64,000 bases of DNA from Terriglobia bacterium. Its GTDB lineage: Bacteria > Acidobacteriota > Terriglobia > Bryobacterales > Bryobacteraceae. Position 1 is the stretch's first letter, and each line of letters starts with the position of its first letter. The notes below the pieces were generated by a model. It did not search any database, was not told the DNA's origin, and was given only the letters and a program-made list of their open reading frames with translations. The stretch is from the NCBI GenBank assembly GCA_021325235.1, contig JAJPHN010000034.1, forward strand, positions 62,001-126,000, given 5' to 3'. The translations under genes were made by a program, and so were the position numbers. Below are positions 33,616 to 42,663 of this stretch, in pieces.

Positions 33616-34440
33616 GTGCGCAAATATCGCTGGTGGCTTCTCACCGCGCTGGCTCTGCTCGTCGCGATCGCGGCCTTCTTCGGCATCCGGCGCTATCGCT
33701 ACCGCTTTGTCCGTTCTGATGCGGAGCTTCTCCAGTTGTTGCCCGCCGCTGATCGCACTCTGTTCTACGCCGATGTCGCTACGCTGCGCCGCGCCGGTTA
33801 TCTCAACCTGCTTTCGAATGCCAGACCGGCCGACGACTACGCCGCTTTCATCCGCACCACCGGCTTCGATTACACCCGCGATCTCGATGCTCTCGCCGCC
33901 GCCATCGACGGCCAACACATCTGGCTGGTTGCCCGCGGCCGTTTCGACTGGAGCCGGATCCACTCCGATCAGATACGCGAAATACAGCCCGATGTACTGG
34001 CTCTCTCGAACAGCGCGCTGAACGAGATCCATCCCAACGCCAATGCGCTCGCCGCACCCTCGGTTGCGCCTGTGTGGCTGCAGCCTTCGCGCGCTGTGCT
34101 GCTGAATCCTTCCGCCTTACCGCTGCCCGTGCGCATCTTCGCCATCTCCTTGCAGTCGGCCGATTCCGTTGTGCTCGCCCTCGAAGCCGCCCACTCGAGC
34201 CAGGACGCATTTCTGCTCTCGCTCACCGCCGACTTTCACAATCCTGCCACTGCCGTCACCGCAAAGGATCAGCTCGCCCGCAGCACCGCTATGCTCACCG
34301 CCGAACTCGCCCGCGAGCACCAGCGCCCATCGCCCAACGATCTCACCGGCCTGCTGGCCTCAGGAAAATTTGAAGTGTCCGGCAAGCGTGTGCGCGCTCT
34401 CTGGCCCGTCCGCCGGGAGTTGCTCAAATCCCTCGAATAA
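33616..34440 (+). CDS. Membrane-anchored protein of unknown function
   Basis: 274 residues from GTG 33616, 5 bp after aroF. A single N-terminal membrane segment (WWLLTALALLVAIAAFFGI) is followed by a charged turn and an extracytoplasmic domain (LLQLLPAADRTLFYADVATL, then FDYTRDLDALAAAIDGQHIWLVARGRFDW). The latter recalls the DUF3352-like domains found in exported acidobacterial proteins. No catalytic motif is visible. Co-transcription with aroF is likely from spacing alone, which does not imply a shared pathway. Confidence 0.6.
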   Translation: MRKYRWWLLTALALLVAIAAFFGIRRYRYRFVRSDAELLQLLPAADRTLFYADVATLRRAGYLNLLSNARPADDYAAFIRTTGFDYTRDLDALAAAIDGQHIWLVARGRFDWSRIHSDQIREIQPDVLALSNSALNEIHPNANALAAPSVAPVWLQPSRAVLLNPSALPLPVRIFAISLQSADSVVLALEAAHSSQDAFLLSLTADFHNPATAVTAKDQLARSTAMLTAELAREHQRPSPNDLTGLLASGKFEVSGKRVRALWPVRRELLKSLE

Positions 34441-34572
34441 AACAGCGCATAACCCATTCACAGCTCATCCAAACTTTTTTCTCAAATCCAACCCACAGAT
34501 CTCTCAGTACTTCTACGCCAGCCTCCCAATCCGCGCAGCCATCCGACTCCGGCCCCATGCTAAAGCGTCTTC

Positions 34573-35295
34573 ATGGCAACCGAAGCACAACTCATCGCGA
34601 ACCGCGCCAATTCCCAACTCTCCACCGGTCCCAAAACCGCCGAGGGCAAAGCCACGGTCTCGCATAACGCCGTCAAGAACGCGCTCACCGGCGCCACCGT
34701 CCTGCTTCCCACTGACGACGCCGCACTCTACCAAAAATAGCTCGCCAGCGCGCAGACCCGATGGCAGCCGGTGGGCGACGACGAGCAGCGCCTCGTTCAA
34801 TCCATCATCGATACGCAATGGCGCCTCGATCGCATCCCGTCTCTCATCGCCGGCATCTACGCGCTCGGCCGCATCAACCACGCCGAAATGTTCGCCGATC
34901 AGCCCGAACACCTGCGCGTGTCCCTGCTTGAGACCCACATCCTCCAGACCTACCGCCGCGACCTGAGCAACCTCGCTCTTCAGGAGCGCCGCCTCCGCAA
35001 CCACCGCGAACGCGACATCGAAGAATTGAAAAGCCTCCAAGCCGAGCGCCGCAAACGAGAAGAAGCCGGCATCAAGGCCGCCGCCGATCTCTATCACGAC
35101 TTCAAGAAACGCCAACTGCCCTTCGCCACCGTTCCCAAACGCTTCGACCCGGCTGAATTTGGCTTTGAATTTTCAATGGAACAGATCGAATATCAGCTCG
35201 CGCTACAGGAAGGCCGCCTGCGCCGTGTCTCCTACCTCGAACAGTTCGCCAAAGTCCGCGCCGCCGAGCTTCGCCGTGAACGCCTCGCCGCCTGA
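34573..35295 (+). pseudogene. 'ANRANAQ-STGP' family protein interrupted by an in-frame amber codon
   Basis: ATG 34573 starts MATEAQLIANRANSQLSTGP (the widespread acidobacterial family of unknown function). After 55 codons a TAG (34738-34740) stops the frame. The same frame continues intact to 35295 (QRLVQSIIDTQWRLDRIPSLIAG, coiled-coil LALQERRLRNHRERDIEELKSLQAERRK). No further disruption was seen, so this is a recent nonsense mutation, a sequencing error or, less likely, readthrough. The C-terminal half is helical and rich in Arg/Glu. Function of the family is unknown to me; copies are often numerous, which suggests mobility or repeated duplication. Confidence 0.7.
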
Positions 35296-35316
35296 GCGGA
35301 CGGTTCGTCAGCTTCC

Positions 35317-35365
35317 TATGGCCACCCCATAGCGAATTGCGGTACCTTGGTATGGGTAAACCATA
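35317..35365. promoter_or_regulatory. Two identical palindromic operators upstream of the PadR/ADOP unit
   Basis: TATGG-N5-CCATA occurs at 35317-35331 and again at 35351-35365, 34 bp apart. The first extends to CTATGG-N5-CCATAG. The second ends directly at the GTG start of the PadR gene, leaving no room for a ribosome-binding site, so the mRNA may be leaderless. PadR proteins usually bind such short inverted repeats in their own promoter. A convincing -10/-35 pair could not be assigned. Confidence 0.6.
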
Positions 35366-35366
35366 G

Positions 35367-35711
35367 GTGCCGCCGAAAACCGAAGTCCGCCAGGGGACGC
35401 TCGCCCTCATGATCCTCAAAACGCTCGAAACGCTCGGACCGTTGCACGGCTACGGCATCGCGCGCCGCATCGAGCAGACCAGCGGCGATCGGATCTCGCT
35501 GAATTACGGCACCCTGTACCCTGCTCTGGTCAAGCTCGAGCAGGAAGGAGCGATTCGCGCAGAGTGGGGCGTCTCCGACAACAATCGTAAGGCAAAGTTC
35601 TACCGGCTCACGCGCGCCGGCCGTAAACAGATCGAAAAGGAAACGCGCGACTGGGAGCAGACCGCCGCCATTCTCAGCCGCTTCCTCAACAACGCCGGAG
35701 AAATCGCATGA
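35367..35711 (+). CDS. PadR-family transcriptional regulator
   Basis: 114 residues from GTG 35367. The winged helix is clear: VRQGTLALMILKTLETLGPLHGYGIARRIEQ, then SLNYGTLYPALVKLEQEGAIRAEWG and KAKFYRLTRAGRKQIEKE. A short C-terminal helix mediates dimerisation. It overlaps the ADOP permease start (ATGA, 35708-35711), the standard acidobacterial arrangement. It probably represses itself and the permease through the palindromes just upstream. The signal is unknown; in this group it is often a drug-like compound or membrane stress. Confidence 0.92.
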   Translation: MPPKTEVRQGTLALMILKTLETLGPLHGYGIARRIEQTSGDRISLNYGTLYPALVKLEQEGAIRAEWGVSDNNRKAKFYRLTRAGRKQIEKETRDWEQTAAILSRFLNNAGEIA

Positions 35712-38344
35712 AGCGCACCCGAATTTGGCTGTCGCGACTCGCCGGATTGTTCTGCCGCCGCGATGATCTCGCCGCTGAGTTCGAAGCGCATCTCGAAATG
35801 CAGATCGAAGCCAACCGCCGCTCCGGCATGGATCCCGCCCAGGCGCGCCGAGCGGCGCTCCTCAAGCTTGGCAATCCGGAAAATGCCAGAGAAATCTGCC
35901 GCGAGCGCCGTACCGTCCCCTGGCTCGAGCATGCTCTGCGCGACTGGCGCTACGGCCTTCGCCAGCTGCGCCGGCATCCGCTGTTCACTCTCACTGCCGT
36001 TGCCACCCTCGCCCTGGGCTTCTGCGCCAGCATCTCGATCTTTGCCTTTGTCGATGCGGCTCTCGTCCGGCCTCTGCCCTACCCGCATCCCGAACAGCTG
36101 CTGGGCGTTTTCGAAACGACTTCAAACGCGCCCGAAACCAGCAGTCTTTCTTATTACGACTACCTCGATTGGAAGCGCCTCAACACTTCCTTTTCCTCGC
36201 TCGATGTCTACCAGAGAAACATGTTGGTCCTCACAACGGCGCAGGGCACCGAGGCAACACACGAGGCACGCGTATCGGCCGGCTTCTTCCGGACCCTCGG
36301 CGTTCATCCTCTGCTCGGCCGCGACTTCCGGCCCGGCGAGGATGCCCTGCATGCCGCGCCCACCGTGCTGCTGAGCTATGCCAGCTGGCAAAAGCGCTAC
36401 GGCGGAGATCCCGGCGTCATCGGCAAAACCATCATCGACGGCGGCACGCTGAAAACCATCATTGGAGTTCTGCCGCAGAACTTTTCCTTTGCTCCAGCGG
36501 GACCGGCCGAGTTCTGGGTTGCGCTCCAACCAATCACCGATTGCGAATCGCGCCGCAGCTGCCATGATCTCTACGGCATCGGACGTCTCAAGCCCGGCGT
36601 TACCATCCACGCTGCTCTCTCAAACCTGAGAGCCATCGCGGCACAGCTGGAAAAGCAAGATCCCGGCGACAATCGCGACCAGGGTGCCAATGCCATGCTG
36701 CTCAGCGATTACATTGTCGGGCCGATCCGCCGCATTCTGCTTGTCCTGATGTCCGGCGCCGCGCTGTTGCTGCTCATCGCCGCAGTGAACGTCGCCAGCC
36801 TTTTGCTCGTGCGCTCGGAAACCCGCAAACGCGAAATGGCCATTCGCTGCGCGCTCGGAGCCGGACGCATCCGCCTCATCACCCAACACGCCGCCGAAAC
36901 ACTCTCGCTCGTTCTGGCCGGCTGCGCTCTGGGACTCTTCGCCGCCCGCGCCCTGATCGCTCTGCTCACGAAACTGATTGGCAGCGAAACACTGGCATAC
37001 CTGCCTTTCCTCGACGATCTCGGCCTTAACACGCACGTACTGCTCTTTGCCGGAACGCTCGCCGCGCTGGCCTTCCTGTTCTTCACCTCGATACCTGCGA
37101 TTCGCCGGCCGTTCGCGCCTCGCGCGGATCTCGCGGAAAGCTCGCGCTCTTCTTCCAACACGGTCTGGCGTCGCGCCGGGTCACGCCTCGTCATTCTGGA
37201 ACTCGCTACCGCAACCGTTCTCCTCGCCGGAGCCGGGCTGCTTGCCAGAAGTCTCTTTCTCTTAATGCAGGTTGATATCGGCCTCGCCCCCGATCACCTC
37301 GTTGCCGTCCGGCTCGCCGCCCCCAAAGCGCATTACAAAAACGACTCACAGATTCTCGCGCTCGAACGCGAACTTCTCGCCCGCATCGACGCTCTTCCCG
37401 GTGTCACATCAGCCGCTCTCACCAGCGATCTTCCCGTCGAAGGCTGGGGCGACACCACCTGGTTTCGCATCATCGGCCGCCCCTGGCACGGCGAGCACAA
37501 CGACACGCCCGAGCGCGACGTCAGCGCCGGCTATTTCCGCACCATCGGCGCCGAACTGCTGCGCGGCCGCAACTTTACCGAAGACGAGGACATGTCCAAA
37601 CCGCTCGTCGCCGTCGTTAACCAGGCCTTCGCCCGGCATTATTTCCCCGGCGAAGATCCGCTCGGCAAACAGATCATCGGGTTAGGCAATAACGCCAAAC
37701 CAGTCCAGATCGTCGGCCTCGTCGCGGATATCAAAGAAGGCCCGCTGGACACCGCCAACCGCCCCGTCTTATATTTCCCGTTCAACCAGAACCTCTCGCC
37801 TTACTTCGATCTCGTGGTCCGCACCACTCGCGGCGAACGCGCTTTCCTGCACACGCTGCTCTCTACCATTCATCAGTTCGATCCGGGCATCGCCACCGCG
37901 GAAGAGATCACCATGCGCGACAAGATCACGCAGTCGGAATCGGCCTGGATACATCGCTCCTCCGCCTGGCTGGTCGCCGGATTCGCGTTCTTCGCACTGC
38001 TCCTCGGAATCGTCGGCCTCTACGGCGTCATCGCCTATTCAGTTGCGCAACGCAGGCGTGAAATTGGAATTCGCATGGCGCTCGGCGCTGAGCAGAGTCG
38101 CGTCTATAGGCTCGTTCTTGGCGAAGCCGCTAGTCTGGCGCTCGCCGGCTTGCTCGCTGGTGTCCTCTGCTCCATTCTCAGCTCGTACTGGCTGCGTAGC
38201 ATACTTTTCGGCGTGCGGCCCTGGGACGCTGCCACTCTGCTCGCCGTCTCGGCAACGCTCGCCTTGGCAGCTCTCGGGGCCAGCTTCTTCCCTGCCCGGC
38301 GCGCCGCTTCCGTCGATCCGGTCGAGGCATTACACCACGAGTGA
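35708..38344 (+). CDS. ADOP-type ABC transporter permease (MacB/FtsX-like)
   Basis: 878 residues, no ATPase domain. N-terminal ~80 residues (DDLAAEFEAHLEMQIEAN..GMDPAQARRAALLKLGN) are typical of ADOP proteins. Then come a membrane segment, a MacB-type periplasmic domain, an FtsX half (LLVLMSGAALLLLIAAVNVASLLLV), and a second periplasmic domain and FtsX half (YGVIAYSVAQRRREIGIRMALGA). It ends ...ASVDPVEALHHE, the usual 'R.DP..aLR.E'. It must pair with an ABC ATPase that is not in this window. Such permeases likely move peptides or lipids or transmit mechanical force across the inner membrane. Confidence 0.9.
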   Translation: MKRTRIWLSRLAGLFCRRDDLAAEFEAHLEMQIEANRRSGMDPAQARRAALLKLGNPENAREICRERRTVPWLEHALRDWRYGLRQLRRHPLFTLTAVATLALGFCASISIFAFVDAALVRPLPYPHPEQLLGVFETTSNAPETSSLSYYDYLDWKRLNTSFSSLDVYQRNMLVLTTAQGTEATHEARVSAGFFRTLGVHPLLGRDFRPGEDALHAAPTVLLSYASWQKRYGGDPGVIGKTIIDGGTLKTIIGVLPQNFSFAPAGPAEFWVALQPITDCESRRSCHDLYGIGRLKPGVTIHAALSNLRAIAAQLEKQDPGDNRDQGANAMLLSDYIVGPIRRILLVLMSGAALLLLIAAVNVASLLLVRSETRKREMAIRCALGAGRIRLITQHAAETLSLVLAGCALGLFAARALIALLTKLIGSETLAYLPFLDDLGLNTHVLLFAGTLAALAFLFFTSIPAIRRPFAPRADLAESSRSSSNTVWRRAGSRLVILELATATVLLAGAGLLARSLFLLMQVDIGLAPDHLVAVRLAAPKAHYKNDSQILALERELLARIDALPGVTSAALTSDLPVEGWGDTTWFRIIGRPWHGEHNDTPERDVSAGYFRTIGAELLRGRNFTEDEDMSKPLVAVVNQAFARHYFPGEDPLGKQIIGLGNNAKPVQIVGLVADIKEGPLDTANRPVLYFPFNQNLSPYFDLVVRTTRGERAFLHTLLSTIHQFDPGIATAEEITMRDKITQSESAWIHRSSAWLVAGFAFFALLLGIVGLYGVIAYSVAQRRREIGIRMALGAEQSRVYRLVLGEAASLALAGLLAGVLCSILSSYWLRSILFGVRPWDAATLLAVSATLALAALGASFFPARRAASVDPVEALHHE

Positions 38345-38355
38345 AAACGTACCGG

Positions 38356-39254
38356 TCAGCGCGAACTCGTCGTGTATTCCACCAGCACGCCGTTGACAAA
38401 CTGCGCCTTCAATGTTTCCTTCGCATTCTGATATGTCGCCACAGTCTTGCTGAGCGAACCCTCGGTCACATCATGCGAGTCGATCGGAGGTCCAAACAAT
38501 TGTTCGACTTGCGCCTGTGTTAATCCCTTGCGCAGCTCGCCCGGGCTGGCATCCTGAGCGGGATGAGGCATAGCGGGCGAGCCCGATGCGGCACTCATGC
38601 CCTGTGGCGGCTGGCTCTCGTTGGGCCCAAACCGGTCCGGCGAAAAATAGACATATTGCGCAAGCGAAGCCATCACAAATTGCGGCGTCAGCGCTTCAGG
38701 CCCGGATCGCTTGATCCTCAAATTGAACCGCGATTCCCCTGGGCGCGGCCGGCGTCGATATCGCCCTTCCGGCGGTCTGCATTTTCCTGAGCACGAGCCT
38801 GATTCCGCCGGTCCTGCCGCCTCCGATCCGGGTCAGTTTCGTTCTTCAACTGATCTTCCAGTTCTTTTTCGTGTGCGCTCTTATCAGGGGGTAAAGTGAA
38901 CCGTTCCGTCTACGTTGTCGGCCGCAACGCCGTAGCCGCCGCCGCCGAGTTGAAATTCGATGTTGTCGCTCTTCAGCTTGACTTTGGAAATCACCACCGA
39001 GTCTCCGCTGCGCAGCGACGTTCCATACTGCCGAAGCCGGCTGCTATAGCTCTTGGTATCGAGCGCAGGAGTTCGATCGGTATAGATATCGGCGCCTCTC
39101 TTCGCGATCCGGGCATGTCCATCTTCACCACCACCGTTTTGCCCTCAAAAAACTCGCTGAGCGCTGCCTGGTTCTGACCCTTCACGAGGAACGGAGCCGA
39201 ATTGAGCAGCGCCAGCACTGGCCACACGTGTTTGCAGACGGATCGGAGTCTCAT
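38356..39254 (-). pseudogene. Acidobacterial exported protein with three frameshifts
   Basis: Reading leftwards from ATG 39252-39254: a signal peptide (VCKHVWPVLALLNSAPFLVKG), FFEGKTVVVKMDMPGSRR, then a frame change near 39110. The next frame gives DSVVISKVKLKSDNIEFQLGGGGYG and TVHFTP, which breaks at a C5 run near 38893. The next has EKELEDQLKNETDPDRRR, breaking at a G4 run near 38745. The last frame gives SRFNLRIK, LTPQFVMASLAQYV and ends FVNGVLVEYTTSSR. The pieces, in order, match one exported family I know from Acidobacteriota. Two breaks fall in homopolymers, so sequencing error is possible; otherwise this is a decayed gene. Confidence 0.68.
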
Positions 39255-39334
39255 GATTATGCCTCGGCGCTCTGAGACAGCCCTTGTATGTCGTTTTCCG
39301 CTAACAATTTGTGAACTCGGCCGCTTTGCCCGCC

Positions 39335-39937
39335 CTACAGCGCCGCCTGACCGTCCAGGCTCCGCCACAAATACCAGCAGGCGAACGTGCAGTACGGGTG
39401 CCACGTCTCGGCGATCTTCGAAAGCTCGGCGGGCTTGGGCAGCGCCTCCAATCCGTACGCTTTTAACACCGCATTGCGTATCCCATAGTCGCCGACCGGC
39501 AGAATGTTCGGCCGCTCGAGCGCAAACATCAGGAACATCTGCGCCGTCCACGTACCTACGCCGCGCACCCGCGAGAGCAGTTCGATCACTTCTTCATCGG
39601 CCAGAGCCGCAAGCTTCCCAAAGGCGATCTCGCGCCGCTCCACACGCTCGGCCAGATCCGTCAATGAGGCGATCTTCTGCCGTGATAAACCGCAGGCGCG
39701 CAGCTCCTCTTCGCTTAGCCGCAAGAACGAGCGCGCCGTAAGTGCCCGGCCCGCCGCCTTCTTCAGCCGGTTGAAGATCATGCCGGCCGCCTTGCCGTTG
39801 AGCTGTTGGAACGTGATCGAACGAGCCAGCGTCTCGAAAGTGGGAGGGCGCGGGACTGCGCGATACGGGCCTACGCGCTCGATAATCGCGGCCAGCACCG
39901 GGTCGGCTCGGCGAAGATGCAGAAGCGCAGCTTCCAT
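39335..39937 (-). CDS. DNA-3-methyladenine glycosylase II (AlkA-like, HhH-GPD)
   Basis: 200 residues. The HhH-GPD core is complete: FETLARSITFQQLNGKAA, a helix-hairpin-helix VRGVGTWTAQM (~124-134), and the catalytic aspartate D150 in LPVGDYGIRNAV. The C-terminus has WHPYCTFACWYLWRSLD, usual for this group. It removes alkylated bases to start base excision repair. It lacks the N-terminal domain of E. coli AlkA, like many short homologues. Start ATG at 39937 is 63 bp from a divergent gene, and no SOS- or Ada-like operator is apparent. Confidence 0.92.
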   Translation of the reverse strand: MEAALLHLRRADPVLAAIIERVGPYRAVPRPPTFETLARSITFQQLNGKAAGMIFNRLKKAAGRALTARSFLRLSEEELRACGLSRQKIASLTDLAERVERREIAFGKLAALADEEVIELLSRVRGVGTWTAQMFLMFALERPNILPVGDYGIRNAVLKAYGLEALPKPAELSKIAETWHPYCTFACWYLWRSLDGQAAL

Positions 39938-40000
39938 TGCTTCTTCTTCAATCCTAGCCGGGCGCTGCCCGTCAGCTCATCGTTAGATAATCGGAGTGAA

Positions 40001-41023
40001 ATGAACAGCACGGTTCGCAGCATTCTTGGCGTTCTGGTTCTCGCCGGCGCAGCACTCACACAAGCGGTGCAGCCGGCGCCCCAGGCGGACCAGCAGAGCG
40101 AACAACCGACCATTCGCGTCGGCGTCGACCTGGTCAATATCCTGTTTACCGTCCGCGCCAAGAAAGGCGGCGCGCTGATTCCCAATCTCGAGCAAAAGGA
40201 TTTCACCATCTATGAAGACGGCAAGCAGCAGACCATTTCGCATTTCTCGCGCGAAACCGATCTGCCCCTGACGCTCGGCCTGCTGATCGATATCAGCGCC
40301 AGCCAGGAGCGGTTGGTCGATATCGAGCGCCAGGCCGCCTCGGCCTTCTTCTCCAGCGTGCTGCGCAAGAAAGACGAGGCCTTCCTCATCTCCTTCGGAA
40401 AGTCCACCGACCTGTTGCAGGACTACACGAACTCCGCGCGCCAGCTCTCAGCCGCACTCAGCGATCTGCGCGGAGATGGACAAACGCCCGGACTCGGCCC
40501 TGTGCCGATCCCTAACACCGGACCCGTGCCGCAGGTCGGGACCCCCAAAGGCACGCTGCTGTTCGATGCGGTCTATCTCGCCTCGGACGAAAAGCTGAAA
40601 ACCGAAGTCGGCAGAAAAGCGCTCATCCTGATCACCGACGGCGAGGATCAGGGCAGCACCTACAATATCCACACCGCGATTGAGGCCGCCCAGAAAGCCG
40701 ATGCCATCATCTACAGCATCTACTACGTCGATCGCGAGTTCTATCTGCAGGGTGGAATGATGGCCGGCGGCGGCGAACGCGACCTGCGCAAAATGTCGGA
40801 AGAAACCGGCGGCCATGTCTTCACCGTCGGCCGCAAGCACACCCTCGACGATGTGTTCAAAGAGATCCAGGACGAACTGCGCAATCAGTATTCGATCGGC
40901 TATGTGCCGACCAATTCCGCGCGCGACGGCAGCTTCCGCCACATCGAGATCAAAGTCGATAACAAGGACTACCGGGTACAGGCGCGCAGCGGCTATTACG
41001 CCACACCCAACAACCCGCAGTGA
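40001..41023 (+). CDS. Acidobacterial VWFA-related exported protein
   Basis: 340 residues from ATG 40001, with CGGAG upstream; the in-frame ORF upstream lies antisense to the glycosylase and is not coding. A signal peptide (SILGVLVLAGAALTQA) is followed by VDLVNILFTVRAKKGG and DFTIYEDGKQQTISHFSRE. The VWA domain has GLLIDISASQER (MIDAS-like DxSxS, D-I-S-A-S) and LILITDGEDQGS. It ends RVQARSGYYAT. This is the lineage-typical 'VWFA-related' family; its biological role is not known to me. Contexts elsewhere suggest surface attachment or metal-dependent protein contacts. Confidence 0.9.
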   Translation: MNSTVRSILGVLVLAGAALTQAVQPAPQADQQSEQPTIRVGVDLVNILFTVRAKKGGALIPNLEQKDFTIYEDGKQQTISHFSRETDLPLTLGLLIDISASQERLVDIERQAASAFFSSVLRKKDEAFLISFGKSTDLLQDYTNSARQLSAALSDLRGDGQTPGLGPVPIPNTGPVPQVGTPKGTLLFDAVYLASDEKLKTEVGRKALILITDGEDQGSTYNIHTAIEAAQKADAIIYSIYYVDREFYLQGGMMAGGGERDLRKMSEETGGHVFTVGRKHTLDDVFKEIQDELRNQYSIGYVPTNSARDGSFRHIEIKVDNKDYRVQARSGYYATPNNPQ

Positions 41024-41029
41024 GGCTCT

Positions 41030-41926
41030 TCAGGAGCTCTGCAGCGTGACCGCCTGGCGCCGCGCGTCGAGATAAGCGGTTACCGCCTCCCGCAAAGGAG
41101 GCATGGCCGGAATACCAGCCGCTTCCGCCTTCTGATTGCTCAGAGCCGAGTATTTCGGGCGGCGCGCCGGCGTCCGATACTGGCGTTCGTCGGTCGGCTC
41201 GAGGACTGGAGAAAGTCCCGCAAGTTCGAAGATCAGCTCGGCGAATTTGTACCACGAGATCGCATTACCGCCACCCATGTGATACACGCCGCTCAACCCT
41301 TTTGCCACCATGTCGGCCGTGCGCTCGGCGAGTGCGGGCGCATACGTCGGCGACCCGAGATGGTCGGCCAGGACCCGAATCGGCTGATCCCGGCGCGCCA
41401 GGCGCAGCATGGTTTCAACGAAGTTACCGCGCGCGGTAGCCGCACCGGCCGGTCCAAAAACACCAGAGGTACGCAGAATCAGGGCGTCTTCCAGATAAGC
41501 CTGAGCATACAATTCGCCGGCGAGCTTTGAAACGCCATAGGCGCCCAGCGGATGCGGCGTATCGGTCTCGACGTAAGCACTTCCCTTGCAGCCGTCGAAG
41601 ACATAATCCGTCGAATAAGTGACCAGCCGCGCGCCCGATTGCCGGCACGCCAGGGCCAGATTCCGAACTGCCAGCGCGTTCGCCTCGAAAGCAGCCAGCG
41701 GCTCCTGCTCGGCGATGTCCACCTGGTTGTAAGCCGCGGAGTTGATGACCAGGTTCGCGCCGCGGGTGGCGATCACCTGTTCCACTCGCTCGCGATCGGT
41801 CACGTCCAGCGATTGACGATCGTAGCGCTCCACCGAGAATCCGCGCTGCTCAAAGACACGGCAGAGTTCGACCCCGAGCTGACCCCTGCCTCCGAACACC
41901 AGGACTTTTTGCTGCTGCATTTTCAA
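41030..41926 (-). CDS. rfbD: dTDP-4-dehydrorhamnose reductase
   Basis: 298 residues of SDR fold. GGRGQLGVEL is the nucleotide-binding loop; YSTDYVFDG and PLGAYGVSKLAGE give the catalytic Tyr-x3-Lys (Y and K of GAYGVSK). VLADHLGSPTYA and ISWYKFAELIF are also family hallmarks. It makes dTDP-L-rhamnose, a cell-wall sugar donor, with RmlABC encoded elsewhere. It converges with the VWFA gene 6 bp away. Confidence 0.92.
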   Translation of the reverse strand: MKMQQQKVLVFGGRGQLGVELCRVFEQRGFSVERYDRQSLDVTDRERVEQVIATRGANLVINSAAYNQVDIAEQEPLAAFEANALAVRNLALACRQSGARLVTYSTDYVFDGCKGSAYVETDTPHPLGAYGVSKLAGELYAQAYLEDALILRTSGVFGPAGAATARGNFVETMLRLARRDQPIRVLADHLGSPTYAPALAERTADMVAKGLSGVYHMGGGNAISWYKFAELIFELAGLSPVLEPTDERQYRTPARRPKYSALSNQKAEAAGIPAMPPLREAVTAYLDARRQAVTLQSS

Positions 41927-41950
41927 CTTGCAGCATACAAAATGCAGTCG

Positions 41951-42295
41951 TCAGGCGCAGATCGCTTGCGGAGCGCGCTCCGGTGCGCGGCCGGCGCCTT
42001 CGCCGATCAGCTGAGCCCGGAAACGCAGCAGGCTTTCGAGCCCGGTGAGCACCTGATCCACCAGGATCTCGACCTGCCAGGCTCCCTGGCCGACGGCCGA
42101 GAAGCGGATGATCTCGCCCAGGAAGAGCGCGTCGTTATACTCGACGCTCACCGGACCGGCAACCAGCGGCTGACTCGCGAATTCGAGAGTCAATCGTTTG
42201 TTATGAAATGCCTGAAACGTGCAGGGAAGCGACTGCGGCGCAGCCGAGCCGTGGGAAGCGGTTTTGAGGGTGGCGGTTTTGATTGGGCTGTTCAC
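41951..42295 (-). CDS. Small PilZ-like beta-barrel protein
   Basis: 114 residues. FHNKRLTLEFASQPLVAGPVSVEYNDALFLGEIIRFS and AWQVEILVDQVLTGLESLLRFRAQLI suggest a short beta-barrel with a helix, as in PilZ-related acidobacterial proteins. The c-di-GMP motifs (RxxxR and [D/N]xSxxG) are missing, so it probably does not bind c-di-GMP. Length and codon use suggest a real gene. It lies between rfbD (25 bp) and a divergent toxin-antitoxin unit. Confidence 0.55.
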   Translation of the reverse strand: MNSPIKTATLKTASHGSAAPQSLPCTFQAFHNKRLTLEFASQPLVAGPVSVEYNDALFLGEIIRFSAVGQGAWQVEILVDQVLTGLESLLRFRAQLIGEGAGRAPERAPQAICA

Positions 42296-42381
42296 AGCTT
42301 ACTCATCGGCAGTTGGCCGGGAAACATTAGACCTCGAACAAATTTCCTCCCGCCGCCTGCCAAAACAGCCTGGCAGGTCGA

Positions 42382-42409
42382 AAAATGGCTACATTTTCGT
42401 GGCTATACT
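42382..42409 (+). promoter_or_regulatory. Likely operator and -10 of the Phd/PIN toxin-antitoxin unit
   Basis: A perfect inverted repeat AAAATG (42382-42387)/CATTTT (42392-42397) with a GCTA spacer lies 18 bp upstream of the antitoxin ATG. A TATACT box at 42404-42409 sits 6 bp before that ATG, implying a very short or leaderless transcript. Phd-type antitoxins repress by binding such palindromes. Confidence 0.5.
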
Positions 42410-42415
42410 CAGCGT

Positions 42416-42663
42416 ATGAGGGTGAGCATTGCGGAGGCAAAGAATAGTCTGACCCGGCTGGTGCATGCTGCTGAAAAAGGTGAGCGCATAACAATTTGCC
42501 GCCACGGCGTTCCGGTAGCCGACCTCGTCCCCTCCAAAGAAGCACCTCTCGAGTCGCGCAGATTCGGGACCTTAAAAGCCGCGCCCGGATTATAGATCCG
42601 CTCTGGGATAAAGGCGTGGAAAGCGCGGAAGAGCTCGATGAGTGGATCAAAGGCAACTTCTGA
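42416..42663 (+). pseudogene. Phd/YefM-type antitoxin with a C-terminal frameshift
   Basis: ATG 42416 encodes MRVSIAEAKNSLTRLVHAAE and the typical KGERITICRHGVPVADLVP (DNA-binding/dimer domain). The frame ends at TAG 42593-42595 after 59 residues. The next frame from ~42586 reads IIDPLWDKGVESAEELDEWI, exactly the usual toxin-binding tail, and ends at TGA 42661-42663, overlapping the toxin start. A single-base loss in the CCC run near 42584-42586 explains this. As written, the antitoxin lacks its toxin-binding end. Confidence 0.72.
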
